NCBI GenBank assembly: GCA_900551115.1
Contig: URUY01000038.1
Span: 1-16,802, forward strand
DNA length: 16,802 bases
Origin: an uncultured Lachnospiraceae bacterium
Lineage (GTDB): Bacteria; Bacillota; Clostridia; Lachnospirales; Lachnospiraceae
Reading direction: 5' to 3'
The translations under genes and the position numbers were made by a program. Shown here piece by piece: positions 6,871-14,689 of this stretch. Under the pieces are notes generated by a model. It did no database searches. It had not been told where the DNA came from and saw nothing but the letters and a program-made list of their open reading frames with translations. The stretch's first letter is position 1; every line of letters begins with the position of its first letter.

Positions 6871-8259
6871 ATGAAAATGAAAAGGGCATTATGTTTAACA
6901 ATGGCAGCAACGCTTGTTCTTGGCTTGACGGCTTGCGGAGGCACACAGGACAACGGGCAAGGTACACAGAGCCAGGGAGCTTCGGAAAGCACCCAGGGCG
7001 GCTCTGACATCGGAAACGCAGACGGCGGACAGGTTCTGAAGGTAGCGGCAGTGGAAACAGCATACGGCGCACAGATGTGGAAGGATGTCTGCGCAGCATT
7101 TGAAGAAACACACCCCGGTGTTACGGTAGAACTGACCTGCGACAAGAAATTAGAGGACCTTATCACTCCGGAGATGAAATCCGGCGTATATCCGGATGTT
7201 ATTATGAGAGCAGTCGGTTCCGAATCCGCTTTGACAGAAACCTTTGTGAAGGATAACAATGTAGAGGATTTGACAGGCGTTCTCAGTATGACGGTACCCG
7301 GCGAGGATGTAACGGTTGGAGACAAGATTCTTCCCGGTTTCGTGGACAACACCATTACCAATCCTTACGGTGACGGCAAGACTTATCTGATGCCTATGTT
7401 CTACAGCCCCTGCGGACTGTTCTATAACAAGGGACTGTTTGAAGAAAAGGGTTGGACTGTTCCCGAAACATGGGACGAGATGTGGGAGCTTGGCGAAACA
7501 GCTAAGGCAGAAGGCATTGCACTCTTTACTTATCCTACAGCAGGATATTTTGACGCATTCCTGTATGCACTGCTTCATGAATCCATGGGTTCCGAGAATT
7601 TTGCAAAAGCCATGAGATACGAAGAGGGTATTTGGGATACACCGGAAGCACAGGCAGTATTTGATGTCATTGCAAAATTGGCTACTTATACAGAGAAGAC
7701 AACTCCTGCCAATGCAAACGACAATGATTTTAGAAAGAACCAGCAGCTGATACTGGATAACAAAGCATTATTTATGCCTAACGGCACATGGATTATCGGC
7801 GAAATGATTGAAGCACCCAGAGCAGACGGCTTTGAGTGGGGCTTTACCGCATTACCGGCACTGGAAGAAGGCGGCGAGAGAGCATCTTATACTTTCTTTG
7901 AACAGGTTTGGATGCCTAAGGGAGCGGAAAACAAGGATTTAGGCAAAGAATTTATCGCATTCCTTTATTCTGATAAGGCAGCAGAAATCTTTGCATCAGG
8001 CGAATCACCGGCAATCCAGCCTATCGCAGGAATGTCCGATAAACTGGAAGGCGACAACAAGCTGTTCTACTCTATCTATGATAACGGTGCGGTAGCAGTT
8101 ATGGATGCTTTTGCAACCACTGACCCTGTAGAAGGTATCACTGTAAGAACCACCTTCCTTGACCCTGTGAACTCTCTGGTAACAGGAGACAAGACAAAAG
8201 AAGAATGGATTGAGCAGATTAAGTCAGACAGTGATGCACTGAGAGGCGCGCTGAAGTAA
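6871..8259 (+). CDS. Sugar ABC transporter substrate-binding lipoprotein (probable GNB/LNB-binding protein)
   Basis: The 462-aa protein starts with a lipoprotein signal (MKMKRA, hydrophobic stretch, LTAC with Cys22 as lipidation site), followed by a Gly/Ser/Gln-rich linker to about residue 52. The rest is a family 1 extracellular solute-binding protein: FEETHPGVTVEL, MPMFYSPCGLFYNKGLFEEKGW, PETWDEMWEL and FMPNGTWIIGEM are typical of carbohydrate-binding members. It is anchored outside the membrane and delivers sugar to the two permeases encoded downstream. The specificity for galacto-N-biose or lacto-N-biose is inferred from the GH112 gene in the same operon. It is the first gene after the promoter and is followed by a terminator, so it is probably made in excess over the permeases. 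Confidence 0.92.
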   Translation: MKMKRALCLTMAATLVLGLTACGGTQDNGQGTQSQGASESTQGGSDIGNADGGQVLKVAAVETAYGAQMWKDVCAAFEETHPGVTVELTCDKKLEDLITPEMKSGVYPDVIMRAVGSESALTETFVKDNNVEDLTGVLSMTVPGEDVTVGDKILPGFVDNTITNPYGDGKTYLMPMFYSPCGLFYNKGLFEEKGWTVPETWDEMWELGETAKAEGIALFTYPTAGYFDAFLYALLHESMGSENFAKAMRYEEGIWDTPEAQAVFDVIAKLATYTEKTTPANANDNDFRKNQQLILDNKALFMPNGTWIIGEMIEAPRADGFEWGFTALPALEEGGERASYTFFEQVWMPKGAENKDLGKEFIAFLYSDKAAEIFASGESPAIQPIAGMSDKLEGDNKLFYSIYDNGAVAVMDAFATTDPVEGITVRTTFLDPVNSLVTGDKTKEEWIEQIKSDSDALRGALK

Positions 8260-8314
8260 TCGAAACCGGTTTAGGCCAGTCTCAAAATAGTGATTGTGCA
8301 TTGAGGTGAAGGAT

Positions 8315-8346
8315 GGTCGGCAGGTAGATACCTGCCGGCCTTTTTT
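8315..8346 (+). terminator. Intrinsic terminator/attenuator between binding-protein and permease genes
   Basis: GGTCGGCAGGTA (8315-8326) pairs with TACCTGCCGGCC (8329-8340), about 11 bp with one G-U, followed by six T. Placed inside the operon, it would let only part of the transcription reach the permeases. No separate promoter was recognised between it and the next gene. Confidence 0.88.
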
Positions 8347-8389
8347 AGGAAGGGAATTGCGTTAGCGCAGTTAGAATGGAGTGGAGGCA

Positions 8390-9286
8390 ATGAAAAATAA
8401 GAGAAGACGAATTACATTTATATTTGCCTGCGTAACACCGGCAATCCTGTTGTTTATTATTTTCATGATTATTCCCACGATTGATGTGTTTCGTATGTCC
8501 TTGTACAAGTGGGGAGGGTATACGGCAGAAAAAAGCTTTGTCGGATTGCAGAATTTTGCCAAGCTTTTTCAGAGTGACAGGTTTTACAGGGCTTTCCAAA
8601 ACAGTATTCTGCTGATTGTGGTTGTGACGATTGTGACGTTTTTCTTTGCAATTGTATTTGCTGCAATTTTAACAAAAGAAAAAATCAAGGGGCAGAATTT
8701 CTTCCGTGTTATATTTTATATTCCCAATATTTTATCCATCGTTGTTATCAGTGCTATCTTTTCCGCTATTTACGACCCGCAAAATGGGTTGATAAACAGC
8801 CTGATTGCAATGTTTAAGGGTGGAACGGATGAAAATCCCATTTTATGGCTGGGAAGCCAGAAGCTGGTTATTTACAGTATTGCAATTGCTATGATTTGGC
8901 AGGCAATCGGATATTACATGGTTATGTACATGGCAAGTATGGCTAATATTCCTGCCAGCCTGTATGAATCGGCAAGTCTGGAAGGCGCCGGACGTATCAA
9001 ACAGTTTACGGCTATTACCCTGCCGCTGATTTGGACGAATATCAGAACGACGCTGACCTTCTTTATCATCAGTAATATCAATATGAGCTTCCTGTTTGTA
9101 AAAGCAATGACAAACAGCGGACCGGACGGTGCTTCAAGCGTGTTCCTCAGTTACATGTATCAGGAGGCGTATACAAACTCCTCCTACGGATACGGCATGG
9201 CAATCGGCGTTATGGTATTTATATTCTCATTTGCACTGGCAGCAGTGCTGAATGCAGTGACCAAACGTGCGGATGTAGAATTTTAG
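8390..9286 (+). CDS. Sugar ABC transporter permease, MalF/UgpA type, 298 aa
   Basis: This is an inner-membrane subunit with about six hydrophobic helices; the first spans about residues 8-30 after a basic start (MKNKRRR). The cytoplasmic coupling motif (EAA loop) reads ESASLEGAGRIKQFTAITLPLI, which contacts the ATPase. The ATG at 8390 is preferred over the in-frame GTG at 8381, because GGAG (8378-8381) lies 8 bases before the ATG, while the GTG has nothing suitable. It is followed after 13 bases by the second permease. No ATPase gene is present in the window, so the transporter probably uses a shared MsmK/MalK-like ATPase encoded elsewhere, as is common in Firmicutes. Confidence 0.93.
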   Translation: MKNKRRRITFIFACVTPAILLFIIFMIIPTIDVFRMSLYKWGGYTAEKSFVGLQNFAKLFQSDRFYRAFQNSILLIVVVTIVTFFFAIVFAAILTKEKIKGQNFFRVIFYIPNILSIVVISAIFSAIYDPQNGLINSLIAMFKGGTDENPILWLGSQKLVIYSIAIAMIWQAIGYYMVMYMASMANIPASLYESASLEGAGRIKQFTAITLPLIWTNIRTTLTFFIISNINMSFLFVKAMTNSGPDGASSVFLSYMYQEAYTNSSYGYGMAIGVMVFIFSFALAAVLNAVTKRADVEF

Positions 9287-9299
9287 AGGAGGCAGGAAT

Positions 9300-10193
9300 A
9301 TGAAGAAAAACAGTGAAAATGGGTTGGGCAAAAGTCCGAAGATTGTAAAATTCTTCATTTATCTGGTTCTGATTTTCCTTGCCATTACCATTATCGTGCC
9401 GGTGGCATGGGTGTTTGTGGCATCCATTAAACAGAACCTGGAGTTTTACGGAAGTCCGTGGACGATGCCGGAAGGCTTCTATTATCAGAATTTTATCGAT
9501 GCGTGGCAGAAAGCGGATATGGGCTCTTACATGATAAATTCCGTTTTGGTAACAGTCATCGCGTTGGTTTTGCTTATTGTTATCGCCCTGCCTGCAGCTT
9601 ATGTGCTGGCAAGGTTCAAATTTAAGAGCAGAGGCTTGTGGAATACCATGTTTATGGCAGGTCTCTTCATCAATGTAAACTATATAGTAGTACCTATTTT
9701 TCTGATGTTGAATAACGGAGATATGTGGCTGCGGAAGGCAATCGGCAGACCGCTTTTCTTGAACAATCTTTTTATGCTGGCACTGGTGTATGCAGCTACG
9801 GCGCTGCCGTTTACGATTTACCTGCTGTCAGGATATTTTAAGACGTTGGCAAAGGATTATGAAGAGGCAGCCTATGTGGACGGAGCAGGGTATTTCTATA
9901 CCATGGTGCGGATTATCATGCCCATGGCAAAGCCCAGTATTGTAACGATTATTCTGTTCAACTTCCTGTCCTTCTGGAATGAGTATATCATTTCCATGAC
10001 GCTGCTTACCAAGCCGGAATTGAAGACGCTGCCGGTAGGATTGATGAACCTGATGGCGGCGCAGAAATCGGCGGTGCAGTACGGACAGATGTATGCGGGA
10101 CTTGTTATTGTAATGCTGCCGACGCTGATTCTGTATATGTGCGTACAGAAGAAGCTGACACAGGGTATGACCGTAGGCGGTCTGAAAGGATAA
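9300..10193 (+). CDS. Sugar ABC transporter permease, MalG/UgpE type, 297 aa
   Basis: This is the second inner-membrane subunit of the importer. A short charged N-terminus precedes the first membrane helix (FFIYLVLIFLAITIIVPVAWVF), with about six helices in total. The EAA loop reads YEEAAYVDGAGYFYTMVRIIMPMAKP, matching the conserved EAAxxDGA...P pattern. The ATG follows GAGGAGGCAGG at good spacing. It forms a heterodimer with the preceding permease. The C-terminus (KKLTQGMTVGGLKG) is typical of this family and complete. Confidence 0.94.
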   Translation: MKKNSENGLGKSPKIVKFFIYLVLIFLAITIIVPVAWVFVASIKQNLEFYGSPWTMPEGFYYQNFIDAWQKADMGSYMINSVLVTVIALVLLIVIALPAAYVLARFKFKSRGLWNTMFMAGLFINVNYIVVPIFLMLNNGDMWLRKAIGRPLFLNNLFMLALVYAATALPFTIYLLSGYFKTLAKDYEEAAYVDGAGYFYTMVRIIMPMAKPSIVTIILFNFLSFWNEYIISMTLLTKPELKTLPVGLMNLMAAQKSAVQYGQMYAGLVIVMLPTLILYMCVQKKLTQGMTVGGLKG

Positions 10194-10205
10194 GGAGGCA
10201 GGATT

Positions 10206-10385
10206 ATGGGAGAAAAAACAAAAAGAGTTATTACAAGGCTGTTTGCAATCCTGGTTTTTGTTGCCAGTATTATCCTGACTGTGGTAGGACAGCGCAAGGT
10301 AGGGCCCGAAGGACTGGGTATGATGCTGGTTGGTTTGGCAGGTCTGATTTTCCTGCTTTGGTTTTATAACAGACAGTATAAATGA
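10206..10385 (+). CDS. Small two-helix membrane protein in the transporter operon, 59 aa
   Basis: The ATG at 10206 follows AAGGAGGCAGG, 12 bases after the permease stop, so it is translated as part of the operon. After a basic start (MGEKTKR) there are two hydrophobic helices (about residues 8-27 and 38-54) joined by a short polar hairpin (GQRKVGPEGLG), and it ends NRQYK. No catalytic motif is present. Similar small proteins occur beside sugar ABC permeases of Lachnospiraceae; I believe they are grouped as DUF6903, but this could not be checked. It might stabilise or modulate the importer (speculation). It is followed by 62 bases without a terminator, then GH112. Confidence 0.82.
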   Translation: MGEKTKRVITRLFAILVFVASIILTVVGQRKVGPEGLGMMLVGLAGLIFLLWFYNRQYK

Positions 10386-10447
10386 CGGCAGATGCTTTTG
10401 GGTAATCGGTGTGCCGGCAGGAAAGATAAAAAGAGGAGGTTTATAGG

Positions 10448-12604
10448 ATGAGCCAAGATAAAGGACGTGTCACAATCCCTACAGATGTGGATGTCATTGA
10501 AGAAACCCTGAAGCTGGCAAAAAGATGGGGAGCGGATGCTGTGAGGGACTGTGACGGCACGGATTTTCCTGTGGAATTAAAAGATGTGGGATTAAAGGTG
10601 TATTCCACTTACTATACAACACGGAAAGACAATGAATGGGCAAAAGAAAATCCCGATGAAATCCAGCAGATGTATTTGATGACGCCGGTTTATACGGCAA
10701 CGGCGGATGAATTAAGAATCCGCCTGATGAAAGGGCTGTATCCGGATATGCTGACGCCAAACACCAGGGATGATATCAGACGCTGGTGGGAGGTTGTTGA
10801 CCGCAGCACGGGCGAAGTGGTGCCTGTAACGGCGTGGAGGTATGAGGAGGACACGGGCGAGGTTGTGATTGCAAGCGTGCCGTTCCACGATTATACCGTA
10901 AGCTTTTTGGCATATATTATGTGGGACCCGGTGCATATGTACAATGCGGTAGTAAATGAGTGGAAGGATGTGGAGCATCAGATTACCTTTGACGTGAGAC
11001 AGCCCAAAACCCATGACTTTACCATGAAGCGTCTGCGCAGATTCATAGAGGAGCATCCCTATGTAAACGTGCTGCGGTTTACGACATTTTTCCACCAGTT
11101 TACGCTGGTGTTTGATGAACTGGCGAGAGAAAAGTATGTGGACTGGTATGGGTATTCTGCATCGGTAAGCCCTTATATCTTAGAGCAGTTTGAACAGGAA
11201 GCGGGCTATAAATTCCGTCCGGAATTTATCATCGACCAGGGGTATTATAACAATCAATACCGTATACCCAGCCGGGAATTCCGTGATTTTCAGGCATTCC
11301 AGCGCCGTGAGGTGGCAAGGATTGCCAAAGAGATGGTGGATATTACCCACGAATGCGGCAAGGAAGCTATGATGTTTTTGGGCGACCACTGGATTGGCAC
11401 GGAACCGTTTATGGAGGAGTTTAAGAGTATCGGGCTTGATGCTGTGGTGGGCAGCGTTGGAAACGGCGCAACCCTGCGTTTAATCAGTGATATTGAGGGT
11501 GTAAAATATACCGAGGGACGGCTGCTGCCTTATTTCTTCCCCGATACCTTCCATGAAGGGGGAGATCCGGTTAAAGAAGCCAAAATCAATTGGGTGACAG
11601 CCAGACGTGCTATTTTAAGAAAGCCGATTGACCGCATCGGCTACGGCGGTTATCTGAAGCTGGCTATGGAATTTCCTGATTTTGTGAACTATGTGGAATC
11701 GGTATGCGCAGAGTTCAGGGAGCTGTATGAAAATATTAAAGGCACTACGCCTTACTGCATTAAGAAGGTAGCAGTCTTGAACTGCTGGGGTAAAATGCGG
11801 GCATGGGGTAATCATATGGTGCATCATGCTATCTACTTTAAGCAGAATTATTCCTATGCAGGTATTATAGAGGCGCTGTCAGGCGCGCCCTTTGATGTGT
11901 CCTTCATCAGCTTTGAGGATATTTTGGAAAATCCCCATATTCTTAAGGAAATAGACGTAATTGTCAATGTGGGCGATGCGGATACTGCCCAGACCGGCGG
12001 CGAATGGTGGTGTAATCCGGTTATCTCGTCAGCAATTAAGGAATTTGTATATAATGGCGGCGGCATCATCGGTGTAGGAGAACCTGCCGGACATCAGGCG
12101 GGCGGACGTTTTATCCAGCTGGCAAATGTGTTCGGTGTGGAAGAGGAAAGAGACTTTACGCTGGGATACGATAAGTACAACTGGGAAAACCATGCACATT
12201 TTATTACAGAGGATGTGCAGGGAGCAATCGATTTTGGCGAGGCCCAGAAGAATATGTATGCCTTAGAGGGCGCAACCGTGCTGGTATCCGAGGAAAAGGA
12301 AGTACGGCTGGCAGTCAACGAGTTCGGAAAAGGACGTGCCGTATATATTGGCGGGCTGCCGTACAGCTTTGAAAACAGCCGCCTGTTCTACCGGGCGATT
12401 CTCTGGAGTTCCCATGAGGAAGAAAATATTTACAGATGGTTCTCCACAAACTATAACGTAGAAGTGCATGCTTATATCAAAAACGGTAAATTCTGCGTGG
12501 TAAACAATACCTATGAGCCTCAGCAGACCGTGGTATATAAAGGGGACGGCAGCAGCTTTGAGCTGTCCATGGAGGCAAACCAGATTGTGTGGTATGAAAT
12601 TTAA
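10448..12604 (+). CDS. gnpA: GH112 1,3-beta-galactosyl-N-acetylhexosamine phosphorylase (GNB/LNB phosphorylase), 718 aa
   Basis: This cytoplasmic enzyme splits Gal-beta-1,3-GlcNAc (lacto-N-biose) and/or Gal-beta-1,3-GalNAc (galacto-N-biose) with phosphate to Gal-1-P and the N-acetylhexosamine. The N-terminus GRVTIPTDVD...KRWGADAVRDCDGT, the block RWWEVVDRSTGEVV and GDHWIGTEPF are GH112 hallmarks. The Asp of GDHW is residue 313, the same number I recall for the general acid of the Bifidobacterium longum enzyme. A TIM-barrel-like N-terminal part is followed by a Rossmann-like middle (IDVIVNVGDADTAQTGGEWW) and a small C-terminal beta domain, as in the family. Length is normal (about 720-750). 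The ATG follows AGAGGAGG. Which disaccharide is preferred, or whether it acts on galactosyl-rhamnose as some GH112 do, cannot be read here, though the kinase and transporter favour GNB/LNB. The bifidobacterial name is lnpA. Confidence 0.95.
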   Translation: MSQDKGRVTIPTDVDVIEETLKLAKRWGADAVRDCDGTDFPVELKDVGLKVYSTYYTTRKDNEWAKENPDEIQQMYLMTPVYTATADELRIRLMKGLYPDMLTPNTRDDIRRWWEVVDRSTGEVVPVTAWRYEEDTGEVVIASVPFHDYTVSFLAYIMWDPVHMYNAVVNEWKDVEHQITFDVRQPKTHDFTMKRLRRFIEEHPYVNVLRFTTFFHQFTLVFDELAREKYVDWYGYSASVSPYILEQFEQEAGYKFRPEFIIDQGYYNNQYRIPSREFRDFQAFQRREVARIAKEMVDITHECGKEAMMFLGDHWIGTEPFMEEFKSIGLDAVVGSVGNGATLRLISDIEGVKYTEGRLLPYFFPDTFHEGGDPVKEAKINWVTARRAILRKPIDRIGYGGYLKLAMEFPDFVNYVESVCAEFRELYENIKGTTPYCIKKVAVLNCWGKMRAWGNHMVHHAIYFKQNYSYAGIIEALSGAPFDVSFISFEDILENPHILKEIDVIVNVGDADTAQTGGEWWCNPVISSAIKEFVYNGGGIIGVGEPAGHQAGGRFIQLANVFGVEEERDFTLGYDKYNWENHAHFITEDVQGAIDFGEAQKNMYALEGATVLVSEEKEVRLAVNEFGKGRAVYIGGLPYSFENSRLFYRAILWSSHEEENIYRWFSTNYNVEVHAYIKNGKFCVVNNTYEPQQTVVYKGDGSSFELSMEANQIVWYEI

Positions 12605-12615
12605 TAAGCGGTGAT

Positions 12616-12653
12616 GCGAGCGGGCAGGTGATAACCTGTCCGCTTGCTTTTTT
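12616..12653 (+). terminator. Intrinsic terminator at the end of the GNB/LNB operon
   Basis: GCGAGCGGGCAGGT (12616-12629) pairs with ACCTGTCCGCTTGC (12634-12647) over 14 bp with two G-U pairs; the loop is GATA and six T follow. It starts 12 bases after the GH112 stop. Confidence 0.93.
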
Positions 12654-12694
12654 AAAAATTATAGGGCAAAATTAAAAAGCAGGATAAAAAAATG

Positions 12695-12723
12695 TTTACA
12701 ACCGGGGCTGATGGGAATAAAAT
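12695..12723 (+). promoter_or_regulatory. Probable guaA promoter
   Basis: TTTACA (12695-12700) and TAAAAT (12718-12723) have 17-bp spacing, and the start codon is 66 bases downstream. The leader was inspected for a purine riboswitch and no match to the conserved loops was seen. It contains a small hairpin, GGCA/TGCC, around 12731-12746. Confidence 0.5.
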
Positions 12724-12789
12724 GTTTTTGGCAGAAAATAATGCCGGGAGCAGCATGTAAAAGCAACCTATTTGGAAATGAGGACAAGC

Positions 12790-14334
12790 ATGAAAAAAGA
12801 ATTGGTGATAGTTATCGACTTTGGCGGCCAGTACAATCAGTTAGTGGCAAGGCGTGTCAGGGAATGCAATGTGTATTGTGAAATTTATTCATACAAGACA
12901 GATTTGGAAAAGATTAAGGCCATGAATCCCAAGGGCATTATTTTGACGGGCGGTCCCAGCAGCTGCTATGAAGAGGGAGCGGCAACCTGTTCAAAAGAAT
13001 TGTTTGAAATGGGAATTCCGGTATTGGGACTTTGCTATGGAGCGCAGCTTATGGCACATGTGCTGGGCGGCGAGGTCAAACGTGCGGCAGTGCGTGAATA
13101 CGGAAAAACAGATGTGGCAGTAGATACTTCTTCCGCACTTTTTGAAGGAGTATCGGCAAATACTGTTTGCTGGATGAGCCATTTTGATTATATTGCAAAG
13201 ATGGCGCCGGGGTTCCGGGCTGTAGCAACAACGGCAAATTGCCCGGTGGCGGCGGCAGAATGTCTGGAGAAGAAGCTGTATGCAATACAATTTCATCCGG
13301 AAGTGCTGCATACGGTAGAAGGCTTTAAAATGTTATATAACTTTGTACGGCGTATTTGCGCATGCAGCGGAGACTGGAGAATGGATTCCTTTGTGGAAGA
13401 GTCTGTAAGTGCTATCCGTGAAAAGGTAGGAAACGGGAAGGTGCTTTGCGCCCTGTCAGGCGGGGTGGATTCCTCCGTGGCGGCAGTGCTGTTATCAAAA
13501 GCAGTGGGCGATCAGCTGACCTGTGTTTTTGTAGACCACGGCCTGCTCAGAAAGGACGAAGGCGATCAGGTAGAAGCGGTGTTTGGCACCGAAGGAAACT
13601 ACAACCTTCATTTTGTTCGTGTCAATGCACAGAAGCGCTTCTACGAAAAACTGGCAGGTGTATCTGAACCGGAGCAGAAACGTAAGATTATCGGGGAAGA
13701 ATTTATTCGTGTTTTTGAAGAAGAAGCAAAAAAAATCGGAGCGGTGGATTTTTTGGTACAGGGAACCATCTACCCGGATGTGGTGGAAAGTGGTCTGGGA
13801 GGCGAATCCGCAGTTATCAAGTCCCATCACAATGTAGGCGGCCTGCCCAGCTGTGTCGATTTTAAAGAGATTATTGAACCTCTGCGCAGCCTTTTTAAAG
13901 ACGAGGTACGCAAGGTGGGACTGGAGCTTGGCATCCCGGAGCAGCTGGTGTTCCGTCAGCCCTTCCCCGGCCCCGGTCTGGGGGTCCGTATTATCGGTGA
14001 GGTAACAGAGGAAAAGGTAAAAATAGTGCAGGATGCGGATGCCATTTACCGCGAAGAAATTGCAAACGCAGGTTTGGACCGCTCCATTAACCAGTATTTT
14101 GCAGCACTCACCAATATGCGGTCCGTGGGCGTTATGGGTGACGAGCGCACCTACGACTATGCAGTTGCACTTCGTGCAGTCAGCACGATAGACTTCATGA
14201 CAGCAGAATCCACGGAAATCCCCTGGCCTGTCCTGCAAAAGGTAACAAGCAGGATTATTAACGAGGTAAGCCACGTGAACCGGGTGCTGTATGATATTAC
14301 GAGTAAACCGCCCGGGACGATTGAGTTTGAGTAA
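12790..14334 (+). CDS. guaA: GMP synthase (glutamine-hydrolysing)
   Basis: It converts XMP, ATP and glutamine to GMP in purine biosynthesis. The class I glutamine amidotransferase domain has the nucleophile Cys82 in LGLCYGAQ and the His169/Glu171 pair in QFHPEVLH. The ATP-pyrophosphatase domain has the PP-loop SGGVDSS at 223-229. The C-terminal dimerisation domain contains RQPFPGPGLGVRIIGEVT and ends SKPPGTIEFE, so the gene is full length (514 aa). The ATG at 12790 is chosen because TGAGGA lies just before it; in-frame TTG (12772) and ATG (12778) are less well placed. The 3' end is a well-known integration site for genomic islands, and here it is followed by an AT-rich insertion and a second copy of its last bases. 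Confidence 0.96.
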   Translation: MKKELVIVIDFGGQYNQLVARRVRECNVYCEIYSYKTDLEKIKAMNPKGIILTGGPSSCYEEGAATCSKELFEMGIPVLGLCYGAQLMAHVLGGEVKRAAVREYGKTDVAVDTSSALFEGVSANTVCWMSHFDYIAKMAPGFRAVATTANCPVAAAECLEKKLYAIQFHPEVLHTVEGFKMLYNFVRRICACSGDWRMDSFVEESVSAIREKVGNGKVLCALSGGVDSSVAAVLLSKAVGDQLTCVFVDHGLLRKDEGDQVEAVFGTEGNYNLHFVRVNAQKRFYEKLAGVSEPEQKRKIIGEEFIRVFEEEAKKIGAVDFLVQGTIYPDVVESGLGGESAVIKSHHNVGGLPSCVDFKEIIEPLRSLFKDEVRKVGLELGIPEQLVFRQPFPGPGLGVRIIGEVTEEKVKIVQDADAIYREEIANAGLDRSINQYFAALTNMRSVGVMGDERTYDYAVALRAVSTIDFMTAESTEIPWPVLQKVTSRIINEVSHVNRVLYDITSKPPGTIEFE

Positions 14335-14337
14335 TTT
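14323..14337 (+). repeat. Direct repeat, left copy (putative attL) at the guaA 3' end
   Basis: GAGTTTGAGTAATTT covers the last three codons of guaA, the stop and three further bases. It matches 16668-16682 at 14 of 15 positions; the single difference (G/A at 14331/16676) is synonymous for the terminal Glu. Confidence 0.7.
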
Positions 14338-14689
14338 CAATTTGATACTAATTATTTTATATGGCAGGTAGTCTTCAAGATTATCTGCTGTATTCAAATT
14401 ATCAATATTATATAAAATTTTGCAATCTTATGTTGCCAGTAAAAGTAGTGATGTAGGGAAAAATATTGCTGGAATAATGAATAATATAATGGCAAGAAAG
14501 AATCAAACAACATAGGGAGTAATGATACCTCTACCTATTTCAGTAGTTGTTTACAGCAGATAATTGGGTGTAGAAGCCAAGAATGATGGAATGGGCAAAG
14601 GCAGGAAAAATAGATGACTTGAAGTCAATGTTTGTAGTTATGTTATCTTATTCCAGAATAAATTTGAATATTTGCAAAGGAGAAAGCGT
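14335..14689. other. AT-rich gap between guaA and the NACHT gene
   Basis: No convincing gene is seen. Features are an imperfect hairpin GCAGGTAGTCTT/AAGATTATCTGC (14364-14388) without a good T tract, possibly a weak guaA terminator; the 8-mer TGTTGCCA (14431-14438), the reverse complement of TGGCAACA near the right end; and a 13-base palindrome TGACTTGAAGTCA (14615-14627) some 62 bases before the NACHT start, a possible operator. An ORF of about 39 codons starting near 14584 and overlapping the NACHT start has no recognisable features. Confidence 0.45.

Noticed and set aside
12654..12789. Purine or other riboswitch upstream of guaA
   Set aside because: The leader lacks the conserved purine-aptamer loops and has only a small GGCA/TGCC hairpin; an ordinary promoter explains it.
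13495..14397. 300-codon open frame on the minus strand across guaA
   Set aside because: It is antisense to the highly conserved guaA coding sequence, has no ribosome binding site and no recognisable domain; it reflects codon composition of guaA.
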